A stretch of DNA of 64,000 nt from Acerihabitans sp035013185 (GTDB lineage Bacteria > Pseudomonadota > Gammaproteobacteria > Enterobacterales > Enterobacteriaceae): assembly GCF_035013185.1 (NCBI RefSeq), contig NZ_JAYGJO010000009.1:106495-170494 (forward strand), written 5' to 3'. Under the pieces are notes generated by a model. That model made no database searches and had not been told where the DNA came from. It saw only the letters and a program-made list of their open reading frames with translations. Shown piece after piece: positions 9,444 to 18,574 of this stretch. Position 1 is the stretch's first letter, and each line of letters begins with the position of its first letter. A program made the translations under genes and the position numbers.

Positions 9444-10622
9444 ATGCTACGCGTATTGTTACTGTTCATCCTGCTGTTTGCCGGCATTGTGGTCGGACCC
9501 ATGGTCGCTGGGCACCAAGGGTATGTTCTTATCCAGACCGATAATTACAATATCGAAACCAGCGTGACCGGCCTGGCAATTATGCTGATTGTCACACTGG
9601 TGATTTTGTTTTTGCTGGAGTGGCTGCTCCGGCGGATTTTTCGTACCGGTGCCCGTACCCAGAGCTGGTTTCGTGGCCGTAAACATCATCGCGCCCGCAA
9701 ACATACCGAAGCCGCGTTGATGAAGTTGGCAGAGGGCGATTATCGACAGGTCGAGAAATTGCTGACCCGTAATGCCGATCATGCCGATCAGCCGGTGGTA
9801 AATTATTTACTGGCCGCCGAAGCGGCCCAGCAGCGCGGTGACGACCTACGGGCGAACCAGCATCTCGAACGGGCAATGGAAGCTGCCGATGACGATCAGT
9901 TGCCGGTAGATATTACCCGGGTACGCATCCAATTGGCGCGCAATGAAAATCATGCCGCACGCCATGGCGCCGACCATCTACTGGACTGCGCGCCTCGCCA
10001 TCCGGAGGTCTTGCGTCTCGCCGAACAGGCGTTTATTCGTACCCATGCCTGGCAGGTGTTATTGGATATCTTGCCAGCCATGCGCAAGGTACAGCTTTAT
10101 GACGACGCCAAAATCCTGGAATTGGAACATCAGGCGTACCATGGACTGATGGATCAGATCATGGAAAACGAAGGCAGCGCAGGGCTCAACGACTGGTGGC
10201 GCAGCCAAAGCCGGAAAATCCGCCACGATAACGCACTGTTGGCGACCCTGGCCGAACATCTGATCGTGTGTAACGATCATGATACCGCTCAGAGCATCAT
10301 CGTCAGTGGACTGAAAAATCAGCAGAATGATCAACTGTTGCTGCTATTGCCGAGACTAAAAACCGGTGACCCTGAGCAGTTGGAAAAAGCGGTGCGTCAG
10401 CAGATAAAACAACAAGGCGATACACCGTTGCTTTCTAGCACTATGGGTCAATTACTGATGAAGCGCGGTGAGTGGCAAGGCGCGGCCGATGCTTTTCGCG
10501 CGGCGTTAAAACAGCGCCCGGATGCCCACGATTACGCCTGGTTGGCCGAGGTATTCGATCATCTCCATCTGCCGGAAGAGTCGGCAAAAATGCGACACGA
10601 ATGTCTGAAACTCACGCTTTAA
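9444..10622 (+). CDS. hemY: HemY, TPR-containing inner-membrane protein
   Basis: Last gene of hemCDXY, 392 aa (E. coli 398). Two N-terminal transmembrane helices (about residues 2-22 and 42-62) enclose a short periplasmic loop. Behind them come tetratricopeptide-like repeats, with a clear one in MKRGEWQGAADAFRAAL near residue 335. Proposed to act late in heme synthesis or to organise the pathway, but not the protoporphyrinogen oxidase of the same name in Bacillus. A hairpin follows at 10644. Confidence 0.93.
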   Translation: MLRVLLLFILLFAGIVVGPMVAGHQGYVLIQTDNYNIETSVTGLAIMLIVTLVILFLLEWLLRRIFRTGARTQSWFRGRKHHRARKHTEAALMKLAEGDYRQVEKLLTRNADHADQPVVNYLLAAEAAQQRGDDLRANQHLERAMEAADDDQLPVDITRVRIQLARNENHAARHGADHLLDCAPRHPEVLRLAEQAFIRTHAWQVLLDILPAMRKVQLYDDAKILELEHQAYHGLMDQIMENEGSAGLNDWWRSQSRKIRHDNALLATLAEHLIVCNDHDTAQSIIVSGLKNQQNDQLLLLLPRLKTGDPEQLEKAVRQQIKQQGDTPLLSSTMGQLLMKRGEWQGAADAFRAALKQRPDAHDYAWLAEVFDHLHLPEESAKMRHECLKLTL

Positions 10623-10635
10623 ACTGCTCAATAGT

Positions 10636-10668
10636 AAAAAAAAAACACTTGCCATAACGGCAAGTGTT
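10636..10668. terminator. Hairpin after hemY
   Basis: Ten-base arms AACACTTGCC (10644-10653) and GGCAAGTGTT (10659-10668) with a five-base loop. The A-run at 10636-10643 gives a T-run on the minus strand, so as an intrinsic terminator it is better oriented against minus transcription; it may also end hemCDXY mRNA. Confidence 0.7.
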
Positions 10669-11112
10669 AATCAAGTCAGGTCAATAAGACCACCGGGCCG
10701 GTGCCTCACTCAACGTTGTGTCCGGAATATCTGATGAAAAGCTCATCGAAAGATTGGACCATAGGCACCGTAATTTTGGCTCTGCGTCATTCCTGGGTTT
10801 ATGAGGCGTAAACGCGAACATAAGAGATGGAATGAGCATCTACACCCAAATCAAAGCAGTTTTCATGCCAACCTTACGAACGTGACCAGATTATTATCTC
10901 CAAGGCAGATCACCCGCCTTGTACGGCGGCGCTCTCCCGATCACCGTCGTTTTCTCTGTAACGCGCCGTGCCTGCGACATCCTTTTTTTTGCCTGATTTG
11001 TCGCGCATAAGAGACGCTATTCCGCTATAAATTAATTAGCTAATAAACATCAGTATATTATGTGTCTCCATTTCGCGACGAAAGGCAAAAAATCCCTGGG
11101 GGTCATCAGGCG
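10669..11112. other. Intergenic stretch at the start of the accessory island
   Basis: About 440 bp between the hemY hairpin and the FAH-family gene. A 69-codon plus frame (10801-11010) is open but Arg-rich and unlike any family I know, with no ribosome site. I see nothing else supportable. In E. coli aslA follows here; it is absent. Confidence 0.5.
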
Positions 11113-11958
11113 CTAAGCAGAAACCGTCCGTTGCTGCTGTTCACCTAACCCCTCGACGCTTAAACGCATGGTCTGACCTGCACGCAGGAAGATCGGCTGC
11201 GGTTTATGGCCGAGCCCGACTCCTGGCGGCGTACCGGTGGCAATCACATCGCCACTTTGCAGGCTCATAAAACGGCTCAGATAACTAATAATCTGCTGAA
11301 CGCTAAAGATCATGGTAGCGGTATTGCCCTGTTGATGGCGTTGACCGTCCACTTCCAACCACAGGCTCAGCTGCTGGGGATCGGCAATCTCATCTGCGGT
11401 CACCAGCCATGGGCCAATAGGGCCAAAGGTGTCGCAACCCTTGCCTTTATCCCAGGTACCGCCCCGCTCAATTTGCCATTCACGCTCGGAAATATCATTG
11501 ACCACACAATAACCGGCCACGTGTTTCATCGCGTCCTGCTCGCTGATATAACGTCCTCCTTGCCCAATAATCACCCCCAGTTCAACTTCCCAGTCGGTTT
11601 TGGTGGATTGGCGCGGGATCTGTACATCGTCATTGGGGCCATTGATCGCACTTACCCATTTATTGAAGACAATCGGTTCCTTTGGTATGGCCGCACCGGT
11701 TTCTGCGGCATGGTCGGCGTAATTCAAACCAATACACACAAACTTGCCTACCTGTGCGACGCATGGCCCCAAACGCGGCGCACCTACCACCAGCGGTAAC
11801 TGCGAAATATCCACTGTACGCAGCAGATCAAGGGACGAGGGTAACAACGCCGCGCCACCCACATCCTGAATATGCCCTGACAGGCTGCGTATCCGGCCTT
11901 CATGGTCCAAGATCCCCGGACGCTCTTCACCTGGCTGACCGTATCGCAGTAACTTCAT
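11113..11958 (-). CDS. Fumarylacetoacetate hydrolase (FAH) family protein
   Basis: Cytoplasmic metal-dependent hydrolase/lyase of 281 aa, closest in style to ureidoglycolate lyase and 2-hydroxyhepta-2,4-diene-dioate isomerase members. An N-terminal ~65-residue domain (MKLLRYGQPGEERPG) precedes the FAH core with IGLNYADHAAE, the metal-ligand region WEVELGVIIG, and GDVIATGTPPGVG near the C-terminus. I chose the ATG at 11958 rather than the longer frame because CAGGAG sits seven bases upstream and the protein then begins as family members do. It stands alone, with no pathway genes beside it, so the substrate cannot be assigned. Not part of the T6SS. Confidence 0.85.
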   Translation of the reverse strand: MKLLRYGQPGEERPGILDHEGRIRSLSGHIQDVGGAALLPSSLDLLRTVDISQLPLVVGAPRLGPCVAQVGKFVCIGLNYADHAAETGAAIPKEPIVFNKWVSAINGPNDDVQIPRQSTKTDWEVELGVIIGQGGRYISEQDAMKHVAGYCVVNDISEREWQIERGGTWDKGKGCDTFGPIGPWLVTADEIADPQQLSLWLEVDGQRHQQGNTATMIFSVQQIISYLSRFMSLQSGDVIATGTPPGVGLGHKPQPIFLRAGQTMRLSVEGLGEQQQRTVSA

Positions 11959-12452
11959 CGTATGCTCCTGGTTGAATAACAAAAGGTGACGGATGAAAAT
12001 AAGATACCCGCCATACTTCACGTTGCATCAGCGTTGGTTTTCCTGCCACTCACGTTATTTAGGGTATATGCCTGATGCACCTCCTCGTCCAACGAAAACC
12101 GACTCGCGGGTCAATAACATGAAGACGATCACTTAATTAGCGTCCGTGATTAAGGCAAAAACCTTCGTTGACTAAACCGAGTTGAAACATCCCGCTTATA
12201 ATTCCTTTTTCATCAGTCGGGTTCTTGATTTATTTTATCACTAGATTATGCTCAAGGCGTTTAATCATCCCGACATATTTCAAATAATATTTATGCATAC
12301 ACCCTATATATATTCCATCCCCCTATAACCCTGCGCCAATGGTTTGACTATCAGGCGATTCGCTTGCGTCTCAGCGCCGTCGAAAATAAAAATAGGATTG
12401 ATATACCCAATAGATGTCGAGTCGCAGCAAGGCGGCAAGCGAGAGAATTCCG
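11959..12452. other. AT-rich intergenic region before the regulator
   Basis: About 490 bp with no supported gene. Its last part (about 12411-12456) resembles part of the 121-bp repeat found at 13093, reading into the start of the regulator gene. Promoters for the two divergent genes must lie here, but I could not assign clear -35/-10 pairs. Confidence 0.5.
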
Positions 12453-13091
12453 ATGAAAAAAAAACTCATATTGGTTGATGATCATGAATTAATTATTAAT
12501 GGTATTAAATCCATGCTTAGGCCTTATCCGCATTTTGAGGTCGTTGGCCAGGCCGATAACGGTCTTGCTGTTTATCGGCTATGCGGTGACCTCAACCCGG
12601 ATATTGTCATTCTTGATTTAGGGTTGCCCGGCATGGATGGACAAGATGTCCTCGCCCAACTGCTTAGGCGCTGGCCAGCGATGCGCATTGTGGTTCTCAC
12701 CTCACGCCAGGGTGAACATCACGCCGCCAACGTGCTACGCCTTGGCGCCTTGGGTTTTGTGCTCAAAGGAAGCCCGCAGCACATTTTATTGGCGGCGATC
12801 CAGGCGGCCGCCGGCAAAAAACGCTATATCGATCCGGCGTTGGATCATTTTCGTGTATTTAGACTCATGAACAGCGCCGTTTCCCACCCGCTGTCGCTCA
12901 CCTTACGGGAACGACAGGTTCTTAAGCAGATTGCTGAAGGCGTGGCGAATCAAACGATTGCCACCAACTTGTCCATCAGCCCGAAAACCGTAGAAACCCA
13001 CCGACTGAATATTATGCGCAAACTGGACGTCCATAAGGCCATCGAACTGGTGCACTGGTCCCACCGGCTGGGTCTGGTCGAATACAGTTAG
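12453..13091 (+). CDS. NarL/FixJ-type response regulator
   Basis: Two-domain DNA-binding response regulator of 212 aa. The receiver domain (1-120) shows the acidic pair DDH at residues 9-11, phospho-acceptor Asp55 (VILDLGLPG), Thr in VVLTS and Lys in VLKGSP. The LuxR-type helix-turn-helix (about 145-205) has LTLRERQVLKQIAEG and SPKTVETHRLNIMRKL. I prefer the start at 12453; an in-frame ATG at 12414 would add 13 residues outside the domain. No histidine kinase is nearby. It precedes the plus-strand T6SS operon in the same direction and is a candidate regulator of it, which is inference only. Confidence 0.9.
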   Translation: MKKKLILVDDHELIINGIKSMLRPYPHFEVVGQADNGLAVYRLCGDLNPDIVILDLGLPGMDGQDVLAQLLRRWPAMRIVVLTSRQGEHHAANVLRLGALGFVLKGSPQHILLAAIQAAAGKKRYIDPALDHFRVFRLMNSAVSHPLSLTLRERQVLKQIAEGVANQTIATNLSISPKTVETHRLNIMRKLDVHKAIELVHWSHRLGLVEYS

Positions 13092-13092
13092 A

Positions 13093-13370
13093 CGCCGCCA
13101 ACGCACCTGCGGTTTGCAAGATGACGCCAGCCCCTATAGCTTTCAAGCGGCAGGAAGGCGGCAAGTAAAAGAACCCGATGAGCTTACCCTGGTAAGTGAT
13201 TCGGGTGAATGAGCGCCGCCAACGCACCTGCGGTTTGAAAGATGACGCCAGCCCCTATAGCTTTCAAACTGCAGGAAAGCGGCAAGTAAAAGAACCCGAT
13301 GAGCTTACCCTGGTAAGTGATTCGGGTGAATGAGCGCCGCCAACGCACCTGCGGTTTGAAAGATGACGGG
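13093..13370. repeat. 121-bp tandem repeat, 2.3 copies
   Basis: Units start at 13093, 13214 and 13335 (period 121 bp), each beginning CGCCGCCAACGCACCTGCGG; the third copy is cut after about 36 bp. Units contain the inverted-repeat pair CTTTCAA...TTTGAAAG and the segment AACCCGATGAGCTTACC. Related partial copies lie near 12411, 20321 and 44284. This is the style of dispersed palindromic elements common in Serratia/Sodalis-like genomes. Confidence 0.9.
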
Positions 13371-13379
13371 GCTGATGGG

Positions 13380-13436
13380 ATCAGGTAATCACCTGATACC
13401 CCCCTGGCGCGAAAATTTTATAATGTCCAATTGGAC
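13380..13436 (+). promoter_or_regulatory. Two palindromes upstream of vgrG
   Basis: ATCAGGT-AATC-ACCTGAT (13380-13397) and the perfect 12-bp palindrome GTCCAATTGGAC (13425-13436) lie in the 97 bp before the vgrG start. They are operator candidates for the plus T6SS operon, possibly for the adjacent NarL-type regulator; the link is inferred. Confidence 0.5.
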
Positions 13437-13467
13437 CGAGTTAATCGACTAAATAATAAGGAACAGT

Positions 13468-15945
13468 ATGTACAATCAAATTATTGCGCATACCCCCTTG
13501 GCTGGCAACGCGGCGCAAGAGTTTATTTTTAAACGGCTAACCGGTCATGAATCTCTTTCATCTTTATATCATTTTACCGCCGAGTTCCTTAGCCGGAATA
13601 ATGATTTGGATCTTGACGCGCTGTTAGGGCAGGATATTTGTTTGGAAATCCCCCTATTACCGCAAGGTTGCCGCTATTTGCATGGTCATATTACCGCCAT
13701 TGAATTCAGCGGTTACGAATTACAAGCAGAAAAATACCGGCTGTATACGGTGACGCTGCGACCGGCTTTATGGTATTTAACGCAAAATCGAGATTGCCGT
13801 ATCTGGCAGGAAAAAACCTTGCCTGACATCATTGGCGCCATTTTGGACGAGTTTAGTATTCGTTTTGAAAACCAGCTGACCAGTCAGTATCATCCATATC
13901 CTTTCTGCGTGCAGTACCAGGAAAGCACCTTCGATTTTCTCAGTCGGCTGATGGAACATGAAGGAATCTATTATTATTTTAAGCATCATGATCAAGGACA
14001 TACGCTGGTATTAGCGGATTCTCCCCAGGCGCACGGACCCTTTAAGGGATACGACACTATCGACTACCGACAAGCGGGCATGGATCTTAACGGTTGCCGT
14101 GAGGGCATTTACCATTGGATGGCGACACATCAAATTACCCCCAGGCTGTGCAGCGTTGACGATTATGATTTCAAAAAACCGCGGGCCCATTTGGCACAAA
14201 CGTGCCAAAGCCGGGCATCGTTTGCCCGCGGGAAAACCGAACTGTTTGACTGGCCGGGTCATTATGATGATCACCAGCAGGGTCAATTCTTGGCACATAT
14301 ACGCCAGCAGGCCTGCGAAGCCGCACAGCGTACCGTCGCGGGCCGAACCACGGCGCGCGGTGTAGCGCCGGGATTTACCTTCCACATCCGCCATTGCCCA
14401 CGGCCATCGGATGAACTGAATTACCTGGTGACCGGCGTGGAATATTCATTGTGCGATAGCCGCTACCACTGCCACGATAATCTGGCCGACGGGGAAAGCG
14501 CGGGCATAGTGAACCTTGCTTTTACGGTAGTGCCTGCCACCACCGTCTGGCGTCCGGCCCGCTCGACGCCTTGGCCAAAGACCCATGGCCCGCAAACCGC
14601 CGAGGTGGCTGGGCCAGTAGGTAAGGCCGTATGGACGGATAAATATGGCCGAGTCAAGGTGAAGTTCCGCTGGGATCGCCGCGGCAACGGTGACGATACG
14701 GGCTCATGCTGGGTGCGGGTATCCAGTCAGTGGGCTGGCTGGAAGTATGGCAACGTGCAGGTTCCCCGGGTTGGTGAAGAGGTGATTGTCGATTTTATCA
14801 ACGGCGATCCCGATCGTCCCATTATCACCGGCCGGGTGTATAACGAGGATGCCATGCCGCCCTGGGATTTACCTGCCGCCGCCACCAAGATGGGCTTTAT
14901 GAGCCGCAGCAAAGCAGGCGGTGTCGGCAACGCCAGCTTCTGGTTTATGGAAGATGCCCCGGGACGGGAAGCGTTTGCGCTGCATGCCGAGCGCGATATG
15001 AATATCACGGTTGAACGGCATAAAAATATCACCGTCGATGGCGATCTTGCCCGCCAGGTTAAGGGAAAGACGCGGTTTATTCACCTGGGCTCCTGCACCA
15101 CCAGCAAATTACAACCCGATCTGCAGACTTTCCATCTGGGTAAAACCAGCATGGTCACCGCCGGAGGAAGAGCCAGTGGGATTGTCGGCGGCGACTACCA
15201 CGTGGTGGCCGGCTCCGCCCATACCTTTGTCAGCGATCACCATTGTTTGTCTGCCGGCAAGACCATGAGCCACCATGCGCTGGACTGCTTGATGTTTGAT
15301 GCCGGCAATAAAATCATTTTTGGTGCCAGCCTGGAGCTTAGCCCCGCAGAACGCACCGGTGACAACCTGGCCCAACAAACGCTGGCGCCGTGCTCGGGCA
15401 TCACTGCGCGGGACATCACCGACCGTCGAGTGAACCAGCAACAACAAAGTCGGCGAGAACCCACGCGTATGGTGTATACCAAGGGGGTGAACCGCGAAAT
15501 TAACGGTGTAGATAAACAGCATATCCAGGGTGATCAAGACATTGAGGTCCAGGGGGACGTCTCCCGCCGGATCAAAGGAAACTGGAACGAGCAGGCCGAA
15601 CGCAATTACACGCTGCGCACCGACGGGGACACCACCATCAACTGCGGCGGCGAGACGCTGATTGAAACCAAAAATCTGGTGCATAAAATCGAAGGGCATG
15701 TTGAAACCCACTCCGGCAATGTGCTTAATATGACCGGCTCAATGCAATCCATTAATTCGATGAGTTTTACCCTGTCGCAAATGGCGGTGGAAAGTCACCA
15801 AATGTTGACCTCTAGCCACCGCATGCATCTGTGCAATACCGATATGCGGATGGAAACGGTGGGGATCAACATTAGCAAGGGCCAGCTGGATATGCGCAAC
15901 ACCCTGTTGAGCCTTAATACCAGCGCGATCACCCTGTTTATATGA
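13468..15945 (+). CDS. vgrG: T6SS spike protein VgrG (TssI)
   Basis: Trimeric spike at the tip of the T6SS Hcp tube, 825 aa. The N-terminal part is gp27/gp44-like (ITAHTPLAG-type start, SLYHFTAEFLS, VQYQESTFDFLSRLMEHEGIYYYF). The gp5 OB-fold follows with KVKFRWDRRG, GSCWVRVSSQWAG, VPRVGEEVIVDF and the canonical GDPDRPIITGRVYN. The C-terminal ~230 residues form repetitive short strands (INGVDKQHIQGDQDIEVQGD and onwards), an extended beta-helical needle. No enzymatic C-terminal domain is recognised, so it seems structural. A good AAGGA site precedes the ATG. First gene of the plus operon. Confidence 0.95.
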   Translation: MYNQIIAHTPLAGNAAQEFIFKRLTGHESLSSLYHFTAEFLSRNNDLDLDALLGQDICLEIPLLPQGCRYLHGHITAIEFSGYELQAEKYRLYTVTLRPALWYLTQNRDCRIWQEKTLPDIIGAILDEFSIRFENQLTSQYHPYPFCVQYQESTFDFLSRLMEHEGIYYYFKHHDQGHTLVLADSPQAHGPFKGYDTIDYRQAGMDLNGCREGIYHWMATHQITPRLCSVDDYDFKKPRAHLAQTCQSRASFARGKTELFDWPGHYDDHQQGQFLAHIRQQACEAAQRTVAGRTTARGVAPGFTFHIRHCPRPSDELNYLVTGVEYSLCDSRYHCHDNLADGESAGIVNLAFTVVPATTVWRPARSTPWPKTHGPQTAEVAGPVGKAVWTDKYGRVKVKFRWDRRGNGDDTGSCWVRVSSQWAGWKYGNVQVPRVGEEVIVDFINGDPDRPIITGRVYNEDAMPPWDLPAAATKMGFMSRSKAGGVGNASFWFMEDAPGREAFALHAERDMNITVERHKNITVDGDLARQVKGKTRFIHLGSCTTSKLQPDLQTFHLGKTSMVTAGGRASGIVGGDYHVVAGSAHTFVSDHHCLSAGKTMSHHALDCLMFDAGNKIIFGASLELSPAERTGDNLAQQTLAPCSGITARDITDRRVNQQQQSRREPTRMVYTKGVNREINGVDKQHIQGDQDIEVQGDVSRRIKGNWNEQAERNYTLRTDGDTTINCGGETLIETKNLVHKIEGHVETHSGNVLNMTGSMQSINSMSFTLSQMAVESHQMLTSSHRMHLCNTDMRMETVGINISKGQLDMRNTLLSLNTSAITLFI

Positions 15946-15978
15946 ATGATTGGCCTACCTGCACGGTGTTCTTCTTGG

Positions 15979-16009
15979 CCCGTGCCGCGGCACGGGTCGC
16001 GGCACGGGT
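15979..16009 (+). repeat. GC-rich palindrome between vgrG and the DUF2169 gene
   Basis: A perfect 18-bp palindrome CCCGTGCCGCGGCACGGG (15979-15996) followed by a second copy of its right arm (GCGGCACGGG). It would form a strong hairpin in the 121-bp vgrG-DUF2169 spacer. No T-run follows, so it may attenuate or stabilise mRNA rather than terminate. Confidence 0.6.
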
Positions 16010-16066
16010 CATCATGCTATTCACTACGGCGTCCGCCGCAGGATCCACCACACGGCACACCCTACA

Positions 16067-18574
16067 ATGAAAATCATCAAACCTCTACGGCTGGGAATAT
16101 TGCATCGCCCGTGGCGTTGGCAAGGGCGCAACCACCTGGGGGTGTCGATCCTTGCCCTGGCTGATATGGGTGGCCAGCCGCGCCTACGGCCCGAACCCGA
16201 GTTATGGCAACTGGCGGCAAATGAACTTGCCGACTGCGGTGGTCTGGTGGATTTGGCGATCCCAAAGGCCTGCGCCGAGTTTTTGGCCACCGGCTATGCC
16301 TATACGCATCACCAAGCGCAAAAAGACGCGTGTTTGGTGAAAATCGCGGTAGGCAAGCGGGAGAAAAGCCTGGTGGCGTTTGGCGATCGTTTTTGGGTCA
16401 ATGGTAAAGCGTCTCACGCGTTGCCATTTGAGCGCCTGCGGCTCGACTGGCAACATGCCTTTGGCGGCGCCGGCGACCGGCTAAATCCTGGTGGCAAAGG
16501 GGCGGCACCGATCACCCAGGATGGGGTGCGTTGCCATCCGCTGGCCAATATCGAGCGTCCCGACCAAGGCCAAACGCCGCTGCAAGCCTCGATCGCACCA
16601 GCGGGTTTCGGTCCATTGGATTTTGTCTCACCGGCCAATTTTAGCCGCATCGGCAAACAATACGATCAGCGCTGGATGGAACAGGATTATCCCGGTTTCG
16701 CCCGTGACATTGACTGGCGGATATTTAACCGGGCTGACAGCGATCAATGGTGGCAGGACTCGCCGGCACTGCCGCCCGGCGCCCCCTGGGGTATTTGGAA
16801 TATGCATCCGGAAAAACCCGTACAGCGGGGCTGCTTACCCCCGTGGCAAGCCCGGTGTTTTATTCAGCGATCCGGGGCAACCACCCTCAATGAGCTCACC
16901 CTGCGGGCCACTACGGTCTGGTTTTTCCCGCACCTGGAGCAAATGCTGCTGATTTGGCAGGGCAACTGCCAGGTCAAAGAAGACGATGCCGTCGATATCG
17001 AGCAACTGATGGCCGCCATAGAAACCACCCAGGCCCCGCGCAGCCACGCGTTTTATCAAGATATTGCACGGCTGCGCGGTCACAAGGAAACCGGTGCGGC
17101 ATACGCCCTGCGCGAGCAGGACCTGGTGACGGAAAACATTATCGGTCCCTGGTTGGACACCGCTCCCCAGACCATGACAAGCCCGCTAAGTGACCATCTG
17201 GCGGCACGGGGAGCCTGCCTGCGCGCCCAACAGCATCCGAACGAAGGTCCGAGCGGCAGAGCACAAGACAAAACGATGCCCACCCCGCCGCTACCGGCGT
17301 TAGATGATTTACCGGCATTCATGACCCAAATCAACCGTCAGGCAGCCGAACTGCAACAGCGGGCGCAGGAAAAAGCCTCGGCCATAACTGCTGTGGCCGA
17401 CGTCCCTGACGTAGGGCCACAAAACTACCGTCGCCTAAGCGAGTTGCTGCGGGTGCACCATGCGGCCTCACCGCAGGCGGAACAGGAGAACACGACGGCA
17501 CAACGCGCGCTGCACGAGATCTACCGGTTGTCCGCCGATACCCGGCCCCCGGCGGCGCAACAGCACGCGGGTTCCGCGGTGCGCCAGCGCGTTCTAACCA
17601 TCATGCACGCGGGAGGCGATTTTAGTGATATCGACCTGACCGGTGCCGATCTCAGCGGCCTCGATTTACGCCAGGGCAACTTCCAGCGCGCCATGCTCGA
17701 AAGCGCCCGGCTGGATAACTGCCTGTTGGACGGTGCCAATCTGGATCAGGCCATGTTGGCCCACGCCTCGCTGCTCAACGCCTCACTGTGCGGTGCGCAG
17801 TTAAACGACACCTGCCTGACCGGCGCACGCTGCGTGAACGTCCGTTTTGCCGACGCCCGGATGCGTGGCGTGTTACTGCAGCAGACAACGCTGGAAAAGT
17901 GCAGCTTCGAACGGGCGCAGATCGATAATCTGCTGTTTCATTCTAACACCCTGAGCCAGTGTCGGTTTCACCAGGCCCGCCTGGAAAATTGCCTGTTTCT
18001 GCAACCCGATCTTAGCGGGTTAGACTTTCGCCACAGCCAACTGGAGAAATGCACCTTTTTACAAGGACGACTGCGCGATAGCCGATTTTGCGCGGCCCAT
18101 TTGGTGGATTGCGCCTTTATTACCATGGACCTGGACGGGCTTCGCTGCGAGGGCAGCCGGCTGGACAGCTGTGCATTTTCAGGTGGCACCCACGCACTGA
18201 ACGCAAGCTTTCGTGCAGCCAGTCTGAACAGCTGTAATTTTCGCCAAACGCCGCTGACCAGCGCAAACTTTGCCCAGGCCCGGTGCCAATGCTGCGACTT
18301 TAGCGCCTGCAATCTGCAACACGCCACCATGACGCAGATCACCGCCGACGGATGTCTGTTTATCCGTGCCGACCTTAGCGGCGCGTCTGTGGATAACGCT
18401 AGGCTAATCGGCGCCCTGCTGCAAAAATGTCAACTGGCGGGCACCAACTTGCGCGAGACCAATCTGTTTCGCGCCGATCTGTCGCAGTCGATAATCGATG
18501 CCAAAACCTGCTTGCAAGGGGCCTATACCCAGCAGTGTAAAACCCTGCCACGGGCCGAGGAACCGAAAACATGA
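16067..18574 (+). CDS. DUF2169 domain and pentapeptide-repeat protein (T6SS accessory)
   Basis: 835 aa. Residues 1 to about 320 form a DUF2169 domain, beginning MKIIKPLRLGILHRPWRWQG, with LRLDWQHAFGGAG and the late motif CFIQRSGATT. DUF2169 proteins are chaperone/adaptor-like partners of VgrG or PAAR in many T6SS loci. A charged linker with a short coiled coil (about 405-450) follows, then from about 515 to the end a long pentapeptide-repeat solenoid (A/C-D/N-L/F-x-x units) unusually rich in Cys. I chose 16067 rather than the longer frame from 15950 because the family start is MKIIKPL; there is no strong ribosome site. The stop overlaps the next gene (ATGA). Role in tip assembly or cargo loading is inferred from the family. 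Confidence 0.85.
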   Translation: MKIIKPLRLGILHRPWRWQGRNHLGVSILALADMGGQPRLRPEPELWQLAANELADCGGLVDLAIPKACAEFLATGYAYTHHQAQKDACLVKIAVGKREKSLVAFGDRFWVNGKASHALPFERLRLDWQHAFGGAGDRLNPGGKGAAPITQDGVRCHPLANIERPDQGQTPLQASIAPAGFGPLDFVSPANFSRIGKQYDQRWMEQDYPGFARDIDWRIFNRADSDQWWQDSPALPPGAPWGIWNMHPEKPVQRGCLPPWQARCFIQRSGATTLNELTLRATTVWFFPHLEQMLLIWQGNCQVKEDDAVDIEQLMAAIETTQAPRSHAFYQDIARLRGHKETGAAYALREQDLVTENIIGPWLDTAPQTMTSPLSDHLAARGACLRAQQHPNEGPSGRAQDKTMPTPPLPALDDLPAFMTQINRQAAELQQRAQEKASAITAVADVPDVGPQNYRRLSELLRVHHAASPQAEQENTTAQRALHEIYRLSADTRPPAAQQHAGSAVRQRVLTIMHAGGDFSDIDLTGADLSGLDLRQGNFQRAMLESARLDNCLLDGANLDQAMLAHASLLNASLCGAQLNDTCLTGARCVNVRFADARMRGVLLQQTTLEKCSFERAQIDNLLFHSNTLSQCRFHQARLENCLFLQPDLSGLDFRHSQLEKCTFLQGRLRDSRFCAAHLVDCAFITMDLDGLRCEGSRLDSCAFSGGTHALNASFRAASLNSCNFRQTPLTSANFAQARCQCCDFSACNLQHATMTQITADGCLFIRADLSGASVDNARLIGALLQKCQLAGTNLRETNLFRADLSQSIIDAKTCLQGAYTQQCKTLPRAEEPKT

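Noticed and set aside
10801..11010. 69-codon plus-strand frame after hemY
   Set aside because: Arg- and His-rich composition, no ribosome site and no recognisable family; looks like chance.
12414..12452. Upstream ATG for the response regulator
   Set aside because: Adds 13 residues before the receiver domain and lies in repeat-like sequence; the 12453 ATG gives the usual start.
15950..16066. Longer N-terminus for the DUF2169 protein
   Set aside because: The added 39 residues are His/Arg-rich, not in the family, and come from the GC-palindrome spacer.
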